From: Haloterrigena alkaliphila
GTDB taxonomy: Archaea; Halobacteriota; Halobacteria; Halobacteriales; Natrialbaceae
Direction: 5' to 3'
DNA length: 64,000 nt
Assembly: GCF_017352155.2 (NCBI RefSeq)
Contig: NZ_CP071462.1
Coordinates: forward strand, 2,294,001 to 2,358,000
Below the pieces are notes generated by a model that did not search any database, was not told the DNA's origin, and saw only the letters and a program-made list of their open reading frames with translations. Made by a program: the position numbers and the translations under genes. Numbering within the stretch: position 1 is the first letter of the stretch; the number at the start of each line of letters is the position of its first letter. Of this stretch, positions 1 through 8,944 are shown in pieces.

Positions 1-68
1 AGAGCGTGGCCGGCGCCGGGGAGCAACAGCGAGAGGACACCGGCGGCGACCGCGCGAAGCCATGTCAT
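1..68 (-). CDS. 5' end of a putative small membrane protein (partial)
   Basis: Only the first 22 codons are inside the window, because the gene runs off the left edge. The translation starts MTWLRAVAAGVLSLLLPGAGH. A short hydrophobic stretch ending in LLPGAGH is common at the start of small multi-pass membrane proteins in archaea. The ATG is 57 bp from the start of neighbouring minus-strand aroD sequence, in the same orientation. The family cannot be settled from this much sequence. Confidence 0.5.
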   Translation of the reverse strand, partial: MTWLRAVAAGVLSLLLPGAGHA

Positions 69-125
69 CGTACGTGGTGCTAGGGCACCCCTGCCCTTAA
101 CATTCCGATTTCTCTTCGGCGCTGA

Positions 126-821
126 CTAGTCGCGAACGCCCAGTCGGGTCAGCAGGTCCGACAGCGTCTCGAGGTCGTACTGGCCGGGAGCGGTCGCCTC
201 ATCGGGGTCGACGGGGGCGTAGCCGATCTTCGACCCGTAGATCGGCGCCACCGCGCGCGTGTGGCTCCCCACCTCGCCCATCGCCATCGTCGCGACGGTA
301 TCGCCGTGGTACTCCAGTTGCTCGGTCGCCGAGAGCAGGGCGATGGTGTCGGCTTTCGACTCGGCCGTCACGGCCAGTTTCGCGACGTCGCCGTACTTGC
401 TCGCCTCGGTCAGCGTCGAGACCAGTTCGCCCCGCGGCGGCGTCCCCTCGAAGTCGTGGGCCGAGACCACTACTGAAACGTCGCGCTCACGTGCGGTTTC
501 GAGGACTGCGTCGGTGTCGAGCTCGTCGTCCAGAATCGCCTCGAGCTCCACGTCGATCGCCTCCACGGCCTCGAACGCGGTCGTCTCTGCCAGTACCTCG
601 AGTCGCTCCGCATCGTCCTCGTCCCACTCGCCGCCCTCCCATGCGGCCCGGTTGGTCGCGAGGATCGGCAGATCGCCGTCGGAGGCTTCGAGTGCGTCGA
701 GGTGGTCGTCGGCGAGATCCATCCGGAACTCGATCGCGTCCGCGTGCTCGCGAGCGGCCGGTTCCGCGAAGAGATCGGCGGTCGCAGCAGCGAGAACGAA
801 CGAATCGAAGTCGAGACTCAT
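126..821 (-). CDS. aroD: 3-dehydroquinate dehydratase, type I
   Basis: Third step of the shikimate pathway: dehydrates 3-dehydroquinate to 3-dehydroshikimate in the cytoplasm. The 231-residue length suits a class I enzyme. The catalytic histidine lies in SAHDF (His122) and the Schiff-base lysine in GDVAKLAV (Lys148). Further family motifs are EFRMDLAD near residue 31 and MGEVGSHTR near residue 180. The protein is highly acidic, as expected for a salt-in organism. The TFB gene lies 70 bp upstream on the same strand, so the two may be co-transcribed; no other shikimate gene is visible nearby. Confidence 0.96.
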   Translation of the reverse strand: MSLDFDSFVLAAATADLFAEPAAREHADAIEFRMDLADDHLDALEASDGDLPILATNRAAWEGGEWDEDDAERLEVLAETTAFEAVEAIDVELEAILDDELDTDAVLETARERDVSVVVSAHDFEGTPPRGELVSTLTEASKYGDVAKLAVTAESKADTIALLSATEQLEYHGDTVATMAMGEVGSHTRAVAPIYGSKIGYAPVDPDEATAPGQYDLETLSDLLTRLGVRD

Positions 822-891
822 ACCTAGCCTCTCGAACGAGCGCGAGAAAAACGGTGTCGTTCCGGCGAGTTACGCCACCCGTCGCGCGGTC

Positions 892-1878
892 TCAGGCCAG
901 CCCCAGCGTCTCCTCGGCCTCGAGGAGTTCGTGGTACCGGTTTCGAATCGTCACTTCGGAGATGTCCGCGACGTCGCTGACGGCGGCCTGCGTGGTCTTC
1001 TCGTTGGTCAGGAGCGCGGCGGCGTAGACGGCGGCGGCCGCGAGACCGACCGGCGACTTGCCGCTGTGGACGCCCTTCTCCTTGGCGTTCTGGAGGAGCC
1101 CGCGGGCGCGGTGTTCGGCCTCGTCGGAGAGCTCCAGTCCGGAGGCGAAGCGGGGAACGTAGCTCTCGGGGTCGGCCGGCTGGACCTCGAGTCCGAGTTC
1201 GCGGACGACGTAACGGTAGGTCCGAGCGATCTCGTTCTTCTCGACGCGGGAGACGTCCGCGATCTCGTCGAGGCTCCGGGGGACGCCGGCCTGTCGGGCC
1301 GCCGCGTAGACGCAGGCCGTCGAAACGCCCTCGATGGAGCGACCGGGCAGCAGGTCCTCCTCGAGCGCGCGCCGGTAGATGACCGAGGCGGTCTCGCGGA
1401 CGTTCGTCGGCAGGCCCAGCGCGGAGGCCATCCGGTCGATCTCGCCCAGCGCCTGCTTCAGGTTGCGCTCCTTGGAGTCGCGGGTTCGGAAGCGCTCGTT
1501 CCACTTGCGCAGGCGCTGCATCTTCTCCCGCTGCCGGGATCCCAGGGAGTTGCCGTAGGCGTCCTTGTTGCGCCAGTCGATGTTCGTCGAGAGCCCCTTG
1601 TCGTGCATCGTGTTCGTCGTGGGCGCGCCCACGCGGGACTTCTCGTTCTTTTCGGCGGCGTCGAACGCGCGCCACTCGGGGCCGCGGTCGACCGAGTCCT
1701 CCTCGACGACGAGGCCGCAATCCTCACAGACCGTCTCGCCGTGTTCGTCGTCGACGACGAGGTTGCCCGTACACTCGGGGCAGGCGAGGTCGCTTTGCTC
1801 GCTCTCGGTTTCGCTCGTCGATTCGTCCGTTTCCCGCTCGGTACGTCGTACTCTGGTGTTCGATGGAGTGTTGGTCAT
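892..1878 (-). CDS. tfb: Transcription initiation factor IIB (TFB)
   Basis: Archaeal general transcription factor that binds the TBP-promoter complex and recruits RNA polymerase. The ATG at 1878 gives MTNTPSNTRV; an in-frame extension to 1914 is possible but less likely. The N-terminal zinc ribbon has Cys33/Cys36 (CPEC) and Cys51/Cys54 (CEDC), followed by the B-reader/B-linker region (GPEWRAF through RKWNERFR). Two cyclin-like repeats span roughly residues 125-215 and 220-310. A 20-residue Ser/Thr/Glu-rich N-terminal tail precedes the ribbon. Haloarchaea usually carry several TFBs, so which paralogue this is cannot be decided from the window. Confidence 0.96.
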   Translation of the reverse strand: MTNTPSNTRVRRTERETDESTSETESEQSDLACPECTGNLVVDDEHGETVCEDCGLVVEEDSVDRGPEWRAFDAAEKNEKSRVGAPTTNTMHDKGLSTNIDWRNKDAYGNSLGSRQREKMQRLRKWNERFRTRDSKERNLKQALGEIDRMASALGLPTNVRETASVIYRRALEEDLLPGRSIEGVSTACVYAAARQAGVPRSLDEIADVSRVEKNEIARTYRYVVRELGLEVQPADPESYVPRFASGLELSDEAEHRARGLLQNAKEKGVHSGKSPVGLAAAAVYAAALLTNEKTTQAAVSDVADISEVTIRNRYHELLEAEETLGLA

Positions 1879-2097
1879 ACGATGGCGAATGCTGACCGGC
1901 CGAACTGGCTGCAAAAGCCCGGACGGATTCGTTACCTACGTGGTTCTGACACTCGATGGTTAAGGGTTTCGAAATCGCGACCCGACACCTCTCGAAAGCG
2001 GGTAATTCGCGGGAACTAGCATCAACGATCAAAACATTAAAGCTGAGAAAGAGACCCGCACCGGTGGGTCCAACTGCGTGCCGTTCGAATCGCCGCC

Positions 2098-2625
2098 ATG
2101 GAGCTCGCAGTCGGGAGTACGAACCCGGTCAAGGTGGAGGCGGTCGAACGCACGCTCGAGCGATTCGAGCCGACGGTCACGGCGGCCGACGTCGACTCCG
2201 GCGTCCCCGAACAGCCCTGGTCGATCGAGGAGACCGTGACGGGTGCCGAAACCCGCGCGCGGCGGACCCTCGCGGCGACCGGAGCCGACTACGGCATCGG
2301 TCTCGAGGGCGGCGTCGCCCGCATCGAAGGGGTTCCGGGGCTGTCGCTGATCATGTGGGGTGCCGCGACCGACGGCGATCGGATGGAACGCGGCGGCGGT
2401 CCCACGCTCCGCCTCCCGGACGACGTCGCCGACCGCCTCGCGGACGGAGCGGAACTGGGTCCGGTGATGGACGACGTTCTCGACACTTCGGGTGTCGCCG
2501 AGACCGAGGGTGCGGCCGGCGTGCTCACGGCCGGGTTGACGGGCCGGGCACAGGCGCTGGGCGAAGCAGTAGCCTGTGCCTTCGGCCCGTTCGTCGCGAG
2601 CGAATCGCTTCCAATCGACTACTGA
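2098..2625 (+). CDS. Inosine/xanthosine triphosphatase (DUF84, YjjX family)
   Basis: Predicted house-cleaning NTPase that hydrolyses ITP/XTP. The family is recognised from the N-terminal MELAVGSTNPVKVEAV (the GSTNPVK phosphate-binding motif), TGAETRAR near residue 49, and GIGLEGGVA near residue 66. The length of 175 residues is normal for DUF84. It is transcribed away from the TFB gene, with about 220 bp between the two starts that must hold both promoters. The ATG is preceded by GCCGCC rather than a Shine-Dalgarno sequence, as in many leaderless haloarchaeal genes. Confidence 0.9.
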   Translation: MELAVGSTNPVKVEAVERTLERFEPTVTAADVDSGVPEQPWSIEETVTGAETRARRTLAATGADYGIGLEGGVARIEGVPGLSLIMWGAATDGDRMERGGGPTLRLPDDVADRLADGAELGPVMDDVLDTSGVAETEGAAGVLTAGLTGRAQALGEAVACAFGPFVASESLPIDY

Positions 2626-2873
2626 TTCGTCGGTTCAGGACCGCTTGAGGCCGTTCGTCCTATCGTGTCGGTCCCGCGCGATCGTCCGCGTTTAGCCTTC
2701 TGTGATGGTTTTAGACTTGTGATAGTCACGAAATATACTATATTAACCGGACGTACCAACGGAAGCTTTCTAACCCGTTATCGTTCCATTACCGTCCCCC
2801 GAAACCGCAAGCAGGCGCCGGGTTAACCTAGCGTACCAAACCCCATAAGGGCATTCCTGCCATCGAACGAAGT

Positions 2874-3107
2874 ATGAGCACCGCAATAACTGCCGACCTC
2901 ACGAGCAAACAACAGCGAATCCTCCAGTATCTCCGGGAAAACGCGGCAACGAAGACGTACTTCAAATCCCGCCTCATCGGACAGGATCTCGGCATGACGG
3001 CCAAGGAAGTCGGATCGAACATCACCGCCCTCCAGGACGGAAACTACGACGTCGAGATCGAAAAGTGGGGTTACTCCTCGAGTACGACGTGGAAAGTTAA
3101 CGTTTAA
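2874..3107 (+). CDS. DUF7123 family small HTH-like protein
   Basis: A 77-residue haloarchaeal protein. The segment LTSKQQRILQYLREN followed by KSRLIGQDLGMTAKEVGSN reads as a winged-helix DNA-binding domain, ending in a beta-hairpin wing (GYSSSTTWKV). The role is unknown; DNA or RNA binding is inferred from the fold. It stands alone between an AT-rich 250-bp intergenic region and the broken HAD gene. Codon use and acidity match the core genome, which argues for a conserved gene. Confidence 0.85.
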   Translation: MSTAITADLTSKQQRILQYLRENAATKTYFKSRLIGQDLGMTAKEVGSNITALQDGNYDVEIEKWGYSSSTTWKVNV

Positions 3108-3222
3108 GCAGACGCTTCGATCCAAACGCCCTGATCGGATCCTCCTCACACCCCGTTCTTCTCGACGCAACTGTCCCCCACAGCGACCGCTTTCTCACGG
3201 TGCGGTTCGTATCGACGGCCGA

Positions 3223-3837
3223 ATGCCGACGCCGATTTTGTTCGACATGGACGGGGTGATCCTCGAGGGATCGGGAACCGATCCGCAGGTGTACGCCGAC
3301 GCTATCGTCAGAACGCGCGCGTTCTGACGGGCCATCAGACGGCACCTGATGACGGCTGACGACGCCCTCGCCGATCTCGGCGCCGATCCGACGCCGGCCC
3401 AGCGAGCCGATCTCAGGCGTCACGACATCGAACAGGTCCGGGCCTACTGCGAAACGCTGGGTGTCAACCCGGCGCGGTTCTGGGAGTTGAAAGACGCGTA
3501 CGCCTCCCAACGAACCCACGAACGGCTTCGATCGGGTGACCGCGGCTACTACGACGACGTCGACGCCATCGCCGAGCTGGCCGAGCGGACCACCGTCGGA
3601 CTGGTCACCGACAACCGCCACGCGACCGCAGAGTTCGTCGGCGACTCGACCACAGACGTCACCGACGCCCGCGCGGCCGGCCTCGAGGCGGCGTTCCTCC
3701 GCCGGCCGCACAATCGCGACGTCGACACTCCCTCCGGGGCGCTCGCGGAATTCGAATCGCTGACCGAAATCGGGCCGCTGCTCGAGTCGCTCGACGACCC
3801 TAATTCGCGACTGAACGGGCCCGATTTCGAGAAGTAA
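3223..3837 (+). pseudogene. HAD-superfamily hydrolase, broken by an in-frame stop and a central deletion
   Basis: The ATG at 3223 opens MPTPILFDMDGVILEG, the HAD motif I with its nucleophile Asp (DMDG). The frame hits TGA at 3325-3327 inside a perfect 24-bp palindrome (3306-3329). The same frame resumes at 3349 with TADDALADLGADPT and runs to 3837, carrying the late motif GDSTTDVTDARAAG. Between residues resembling VTDNRH (motif II area) and GDSTTD the usual linker of about 40 residues with the motif III lysine is missing. Two independent lesions suggest decay, although the frame kept beyond the stop means residual expression from 3349 cannot be excluded. The intact relative is probably a phosphoglycolate-phosphatase-like HAD enzyme. 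Confidence 0.8.
3306..3329. repeat. Perfect 24-bp palindrome inside the HAD pseudogene
   Basis: The arms are CGTCAGAACGCG and its exact reverse complement, with no spacer. A second small inverted pair (CATCAG / CTGATG, 7-nt loop) follows immediately at about 3333-3351. Together they form an insertion of roughly 54 bp, a multiple of three, that interrupts an otherwise continuous reading frame. It looks like a footprint left by a mobile element or two abutting element ends. Confidence 0.75.
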
Positions 3838-3864
3838 TGTCCTCTTACCGCCGATATCCGCGCC

Positions 3865-4485
3865 TTACCGGCCGCCGTACGTGAGGAACTGATCCGCGTT
3901 GCGCGCGAGTCCCTGTGCCGCCTCGCCGAAGGAATCGGCGTGGCGCACGACCAGAATCAGCACCGTCTCGGGCCGTTCGACGGCGTAGCCGTCCTCGCGG
4001 GAGAGCAGGCCGGCCTCCTCGAGTTCGCCGGCGTACTTGCTCACCGTCGGCGGCGAGACGTCCAGCGCGGTGGCGAGATCGCCGGCCGTCGCCTCGGGGT
4101 TGCCCAGCAGTTCGATCAGCATGCCGCGAGGCGTCTCCCGACGGAGATAGCCCAACGCCTGCTTTTCGAACTCGTCGAACCGCTCGGCCGGGACGAACCG
4201 CTTGTAGTCGCCGTCGCGATAGCGCTCGATCGCGCCGACGTCCTCGAGGCGACGCAGGTGGTGCTGGGTTTCGCCAGTGCCCAACTGGAGGTCGTCTCGA
4301 ATCTTCGAGAAGTGCGCGCCGGGCGTCATCGAGAGGTAACCGGCGATTGCGTCGCGTGCGTCGCTCTCGCCGGCGTCTGCCGCCGCCGACTCCGAGAGGC
4401 CGACCAGCGGCGAAGCGGCGCCGAGCGCAGCGAAACGACGAAGTGTCGCTCGTTTTTCGTTATCGACGCCATTTGAGTCCGTCAT
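3865..4485 (-). CDS. Two-domain winged helix-turn-helix transcriptional regulator
   Basis: The 206-residue protein has two wHTH domains: residues about 46-100 (IAGYLSMTPGAHFSKIRDDL, then QHHLRRLEDVGAIERY) and about 118-175 (MLIELLGNPEATAGDLATALDVSPPTVSKYAGELEEAGLL). Paired MarR/ArsR-like domains of this kind are common in haloarchaeal regulators. The N-terminus is odd: residues 14-37 contain RRFAALGAASPLVGL followed by SAAADA, which resembles a Tat signal peptide although a DNA-binding protein should stay in the cytoplasm. An exported or membrane-tethered regulator and a chance resemblance are both possible. The target genes are unknown. Confidence 0.85.
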   Translation of the reverse strand: MTDSNGVDNEKRATLRRFAALGAASPLVGLSESAAADAGESDARDAIAGYLSMTPGAHFSKIRDDLQLGTGETQHHLRRLEDVGAIERYRDGDYKRFVPAERFDEFEKQALGYLRRETPRGMLIELLGNPEATAGDLATALDVSPPTVSKYAGELEEAGLLSREDGYAVERPETVLILVVRHADSFGEAAQGLARNADQFLTYGGR

Positions 4486-4568
4486 GCTATGCCTACTACC
4501 CGAAATGGGGCCAATCGTAAAACAGGTTTCGCTCGACTTTATTCACCGAAAACTGACTGTCTTCGTAT

Positions 4569-5708
4569 CTAGGTGTTCGTATCGGCGTCGCCGGCGAACT
4601 CCTGATCCATCTCTTCGATGACCTCGTCCGGATCCGAGATGTTGGACGGGTCGGCCCCTTCTTTGATCGCCTGAGCCTCCTGCTCCATCGCTTCGACGTC
4701 CATCTCGGCTTCCTGATCGATTTCGCCGATGATCTCCGCGATGTCGTCCAGTCCGATCAGTTCGCGCGTTTCGTCGTCGAACTCGCGGCTCTCGAGTTCC
4801 GAACCGTTCTCCTTGATGTCGCTGCCCGAGAGGTGTTTGCCGTAGCGGCCGACCAGCGAGGTCAGTTCCTGGGGCATGACGAACGTCGTCGATTCGCCCT
4901 GCCCGATCTCGGCCAGCGTCTCCATCCCCTTGTCGATGACCGCGCGTTCGCCCATCGATTCGGCGGAGCGGGCGCGCAGCACGGTCGAGATCGCGTCACC
5001 CTGCGCTTCGAGGATCTGGCTTTGCTTCTCGCCCTGAGCGCGGATGATCTCGCTCTGTTTGTCACCCTCCGCTTTCTCGACGGCGCTGCGGCGTTCACCC
5101 TGGGCCTCGAGGATCATGGCGCGGCGTTTCCGCTCGGCGGAGGTCTGTTGCTCCATCGCGCGCTGGACGTCCTTCGAGGGGTTGACCTCGCGAACCTCGA
5201 CCGACTCGACGCGGATGCCCCATTCGTCGGTGGGTTCGTCGAGTTCCTGGCGGATGCGCGCGTTGATCTCCTGGCGTTTGTTCAGCGTGTCGTCGAGTTC
5301 CATGTCGCCCAGCACGGCACGGAGGGTGGTCTGGGCGAGATTGGAGACGGCCCGCTTGTAGTCGTCGACCTGCAGGAACGCCTTCTTGGCGTCCATCACC
5401 TTGATGTAGACGACCGCGTCGGCCGTCACGGGGGAGTTGTCCCGCGTGATCGCTTCCTGACGGGGGACGTCCAGTGTCTGCGTTCGCATGTCGAACGCGT
5501 ACGTGTTCGAGACGAACGGCGGGACGAAGTTGATCCCCGGCTCGAGCAGTTTGCGGTACTCGCCGAAGACCGTGAGCGCGCGCTTCTCGTACGCATCGAC
5601 GATCTCGATCGCACTGAGGAGGGCGGCGATGACGACGAGGAGGACGAGCGCTCCCACGAACAGCAATGCGCCGCCAGCGGCTTGTAGTGGTACTAGATCT
5701 ACGACCAT
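4569..5708 (-). CDS. SPFH/Band 7 (stomatin-like) membrane protein
   Basis: An N-terminal membrane segment (about residues 8-33) is followed by an SPFH domain (EIVDAYEKRALTVFGEYR through VESVEVREVNPSKDVQ). A long charged coiled coil comes next, containing repeats of the type AEGDKQSEIIRAQGEKQSQ, and then an acidic C-terminal tail rich in Asp/Glu. The start is taken at ATG 5708 (MVVDLVPLQ), which places the membrane segment at the extreme N-terminus. The NfeD-like partner gene lies 71 bp upstream on the same strand; NfeD/stomatin operons are widespread and are linked to membrane-domain organisation and quality control. Confidence 0.93.
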   Translation of the reverse strand: MVVDLVPLQAAGGALLFVGALVLLVVIAALLSAIEIVDAYEKRALTVFGEYRKLLEPGINFVPPFVSNTYAFDMRTQTLDVPRQEAITRDNSPVTADAVVYIKVMDAKKAFLQVDDYKRAVSNLAQTTLRAVLGDMELDDTLNKRQEINARIRQELDEPTDEWGIRVESVEVREVNPSKDVQRAMEQQTSAERKRRAMILEAQGERRSAVEKAEGDKQSEIIRAQGEKQSQILEAQGDAISTVLRARSAESMGERAVIDKGMETLAEIGQGESTTFVMPQELTSLVGRYGKHLSGSDIKENGSELESREFDDETRELIGLDDIAEIIGEIDQEAEMDVEAMEQEAQAIKEGADPSNISDPDEVIEEMDQEFAGDADTNT

Positions 5709-5779
5709 AATCGATCTTGTCACGGGAACGGGAAAAACGTTCCCTTATTTCGCTAACAGGTCCGCCCGCCGCAGGTCGG

Positions 5780-6400
5780 CTAGCTCGACCGCTCCGTTTC
5801 GGTTTCCGACGCCGATTCGGCGACGCCGTCGGCGTCGGGCGTCGGCTCGAGGTCGTCTCCCCCGTCGGTGTCGGTCTCGGTCTCGGTCGCAGCCCGGTCC
5901 CGCTCGAGCGCCCGATCGATCTCGTCCTCGCCGATCGCGCCGAGCGATTCGACCGTCACCACGTTGCCGCCGCCGGGATCGAGGACGATGATCTCTTCGC
6001 CCTCCTCGATCGTCCCGCTGGTCGAGCGGGCGCTGTAGTAGGGGGCGAAGCCCCCTTCGTCGAGTTTGACCTCACCGTCGCGAGCCGTGACCGTCTCCGT
6101 GACGTATCCCGTCGCCCCCGCCAGCGAACTCGAGTCGGTCGTCCGCGCGGTGCCCTTGCCGCCGTAGAAGTCGAATTCGCGGTAGACGTACGCCGCACCG
6201 AGGCCGATAACGAGCGTCAGCGCCGCCAGAACGATCGGACTCAGGGTGAGCGGGACGAGCACGCCGATCAGTCCCGCGCCGACCAGCGCGACGCCGATGA
6301 CGATGAGGTGTGCACCCGGCGAGATGGCCTCGAGGCCCATCAGGACGAGCCCTGCGACCAGGAGCGCCAACGGCATGTTCCCCAGCAGGAGGTCGAGCAT
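5780..6400 (-). CDS. NfeD-like membrane protein
   Basis: About four hydrophobic segments occupy residues 1-72 (MLDLLLGNMPLALLVAGLVL, then LIVIGVALVGAGLIGVL and VLAALTLVIGLGAAYVY). A soluble OB-fold domain follows at about 85-155 (GATGYVTETV through GEEIIVLDPGGGNVVTVE). The protein ends in an Asp/Glu/Thr-rich tail of about 50 residues that should be disordered. This is the short NfeD1b-type layout without the ClpP-like protease domain. It is the first gene of the pair with the SPFH protein downstream and probably assembles with it in the membrane. Confidence 0.9.
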   Translation of the reverse strand: MLDLLLGNMPLALLVAGLVLMGLEAISPGAHLIVIGVALVGAGLIGVLVPLTLSPIVLAALTLVIGLGAAYVYREFDFYGGKGTARTTDSSSLAGATGYVTETVTARDGEVKLDEGGFAPYYSARSTSGTIEEGEEIIVLDPGGGNVVTVESLGAIGEDEIDRALERDRAATETETDTDGGDDLEPTPDADGVAESASETETERSS

Positions 6401-6505
6401 GTGCCGAGCTAAGTTCTCACCGGAATTAAAGGTTATCGAGCCGATAGGCCGTTGACGTGACGAGCGGATCGGTCGGGTCCGACGATCCGCCGGGGCTCAC
6501 CCGTC

Positions 6506-6877
6506 TCACAACGGCAGGGAGAGGAGCCGAAACAGCACGAGTACCATCGCGACGGCTCCGAGGAACACGAAGATGACGTGCTCGAGGTCCGGATCGCCGG
6601 GTTCGATCGGCGTCGAACTGGGTTCCGGCGCGTACGCGTCGTCTGCGTCGGCGTCGGCCGCGTCGACGTCGTCCGTCTCGTCCCCGTTGCCTTCCGAGAG
6701 ATCGAGCGGGATCCGATACCCCTCCTCGCGAGGGTCGTCGTCGCGCGCGACGGAGCCGAATCGATCGTCGGAGCCGCGGCGGTCCTCGCTTCCCGTCAGA
6801 TCCCAGTCGTCCGAGTCGGTCGCCGACGAATCCGACGTTCGGTCGCGGTCGTCGGTCCCGGACGCGTCGTCTGCCAT
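6506..6877 (-). CDS. Acidic C-tail-anchored membrane protein (DUF7312-like)
   Basis: The 123-residue protein has about 95 N-terminal residues of very acidic, Ser/Asp-rich, probably disordered sequence. It ends in one membrane helix, HVIFVFLGAVAMVLVLFRLL, only a few residues from the C-terminus. That layout predicts a tail-anchored protein with the acidic part in the cytoplasm. It sits 144 bp downstream of pyk on the same strand. No catalytic motif is visible and the function is unknown; the DUF7312 assignment is from memory of the haloarchaeal family. Confidence 0.75.
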   Translation of the reverse strand: MADDASGTDDRDRTSDSSATDSDDWDLTGSEDRRGSDDRFGSVARDDDPREEGYRIPLDLSEGNGDETDDVDAADADADDAYAPEPSSTPIEPGDPDLEHVIFVFLGAVAMVLVLFRLLSLPL

Positions 6878-7021
6878 ACCCGACCTAACGCGTCGGGCAT
6901 CAAAAACCCGCGGTCCGCGCGGCGGTTCCGACTCGAGGCCCGACTGCCGTCCCCGAAGTCGATCAGGCCGTGACTGCCGCCCCGAAGACGATCGGGTCGC
7001 GGCTGCAGTCCCGGAAATCGA

Positions 7022-8779
7022 TCAGGGGCGCGTCGGCCGATCGCCGATGTCGCCGCCGTAGACGACCCCGCGTTCGGCGTCGAGGGTGACGACGGTCCCG
7101 TCAGCGAGATTCTCGAGGGTCGCACCGCTGATCATGGGAATATCCATTTCGCGGGCGATCAGGGCCGGATACCCCGTCAGCCCTCGCTGGGCGTCGATCA
7201 GCCCGCCGATCTTCGAGACGTCGCCCGTGAACTCCTCGTCGAAATCCGCCGGCAGGGAGAGGATCGCCCCCTCGGGGACGTCCGAGAGGTCGCCGTCGGT
7301 GAGCCGTACGACGGGCCCGGTCACGCGGCCGTCGACGACGACCCGGCCGGTGGTCAGCGCCTCCGCGGCGACGTGGACCTTCATCATGTTGGTCGTGTTC
7401 GCCCCCTCGAGTTCGGTCATCATGCCACAGAGGACGACGACCGTATCTCCGCTGTCGGCGACGCCAGCGTTCAGGGCCGCCTGTACGGCCCGTTCGACGA
7501 CGGCGTCGGCACCCTGGTCGGAGACGCGGGCGTACAGCGGCGTCACGCCCCACGTTAGGGCCAGTTGCCGGCGCACGTGGTGGTTGGGCGTCGACGCGAC
7601 GACCGGCACGCCGGGGCGGTACTTCGCGGTCTTCAGCGCCGTGTAGCCGGACTCGGTCGCGGCGACGACCGCGTCGGCACCGATGTCTCGCGCGAGGAAC
7701 CGCGCCGACCGGGCCAGCGCGTCCGTTCGCGCCTCCCCCGCCGCGGGGACGCGTTGCTCGAGCAACTCGGCGTACTCCCCCGAGTTCTCGACCTGACGGA
7801 CGATGCTGTCCATCGCGTCGACGACCGCAACGGGGTGGTCGCCGATGGCAGTCTCGGCGGAGAGCATCACCGCGTCGGTGCCGTCGAGGACGGCGTTAGC
7901 GACGTCCGAGGCCTCCGCCCGCGTCGGCCGGCGGGCGTGGACCATCGAGTCGAGCATCTCCGTCGCGGTGATCACCGGCGATCCGGCGTTGCGACACTTC
8001 CGAATGATTCGCTTCTGGATCATCGGAACGTCCTCCATGGGACACTCGACGCCCAGATCGCCGCGGGCGACCATGATCCCGTACGACGCCTCGATGATCT
8101 CCTCGAGGTTCTCGACCGCGCCCGCGCGTTCGATCTTGGCGATCAGCGGGATCTCGGCGCCCAGTTCCTCGAGCACCTCGCTGACCGCGTAGACGTCCGC
8201 CGCGTCGCGGACGAAACTGGCCGCGACGAAGTCGACCTCGCGCTCGGCGGCCAACTCGAGGTCCTTGCGGTCCTTCCCGGTGACGACGTCCAGATCGAGA
8301 TCGACGCCCGGCACGTTGACCCCCTTGCGGCCGCCGAGTTCGCCGCCGGTATCGACGCGTGCGTGGACCGTCTCGCCCTCGTGTTCGGTCACGGTCGTCT
8401 CGATCAACCCGTCCGCGAGGAGAATCCGATCGCCCGCCTCGACGGCGTCGATCGACAGCGAGAGCCCCACCGTCTCCGAATCCGCCTCGTCACCCTCGAC
8501 GAACCGGATCTCGGAGCCGGTCTCGAGGGTCACCGTCTCCCCCTCCGGCAACGGGGCCGTCCGGATCTCCGGGCCCTGCATGTCGAGCATCACGGCGACG
8601 GGCCTGTCGCGGGCTTCGTCGACGGATCGGACCCGCTGGATCAACTCGGCGCGGTCCTCCCGGCTGCCGTGGCTGGCGTTCAGCCTGGCGACGGACATCC
8701 CCGCGTCGGCGAGTTCCCGGATCGTCCCCCGATCGCTCGAGGCCGGCCCCAGCGTACAGACGATCTTCGCGTTTCTCAT
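7022..8779 (-). CDS. pyk: Pyruvate kinase
   Basis: Converts PEP and ADP to pyruvate and ATP, the last step of lower glycolysis. The start at ATG 8779 gives MRNAKIVCTLGPASSDRGT, the canonical N-terminus; an upstream in-frame extension looks spurious. Family motifs are RLNASHGS, the active-site lysine region LIAKIERAGAVENLEEI, MVARGDLGVE and TATEMLDSMVHARRPTRAEASDVANAVLDGTDAVMLS-type sequence in the middle. Residues about 480-585 form an extra C-terminal swivelling domain like that of PEP-utilising enzymes (KIGGLIDAQRGLTGYPALI and DIPMISGATLENLADG), seen in a subset of pyruvate kinases. The total is 585 residues. Confidence 0.97.
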   Translation of the reverse strand: MRNAKIVCTLGPASSDRGTIRELADAGMSVARLNASHGSREDRAELIQRVRSVDEARDRPVAVMLDMQGPEIRTAPLPEGETVTLETGSEIRFVEGDEADSETVGLSLSIDAVEAGDRILLADGLIETTVTEHEGETVHARVDTGGELGGRKGVNVPGVDLDLDVVTGKDRKDLELAAEREVDFVAASFVRDAADVYAVSEVLEELGAEIPLIAKIERAGAVENLEEIIEASYGIMVARGDLGVECPMEDVPMIQKRIIRKCRNAGSPVITATEMLDSMVHARRPTRAEASDVANAVLDGTDAVMLSAETAIGDHPVAVVDAMDSIVRQVENSGEYAELLEQRVPAAGEARTDALARSARFLARDIGADAVVAATESGYTALKTAKYRPGVPVVASTPNHHVRRQLALTWGVTPLYARVSDQGADAVVERAVQAALNAGVADSGDTVVVLCGMMTELEGANTTNMMKVHVAAEALTTGRVVVDGRVTGPVVRLTDGDLSDVPEGAILSLPADFDEEFTGDVSKIGGLIDAQRGLTGYPALIAREMDIPMISGATLENLADGTVVTLDAERGVVYGGDIGDRPTRP

Positions 8780-8944
8780 AGCGGAGGCTAGCGCGAGTAC
8801 GGCCAAAAAGGTAGGTGGATAACTCGGATTCGAGTTTTTATTTCTTCTGTCGGTTCCCTACCGTCCGGTTCCCTGCCGGACGACTTCGCGCAGCCGGTCG
8901 ACGAGATCTGAGCCGATTCGCCGAGTGACGGATCCGCTGGAGTC

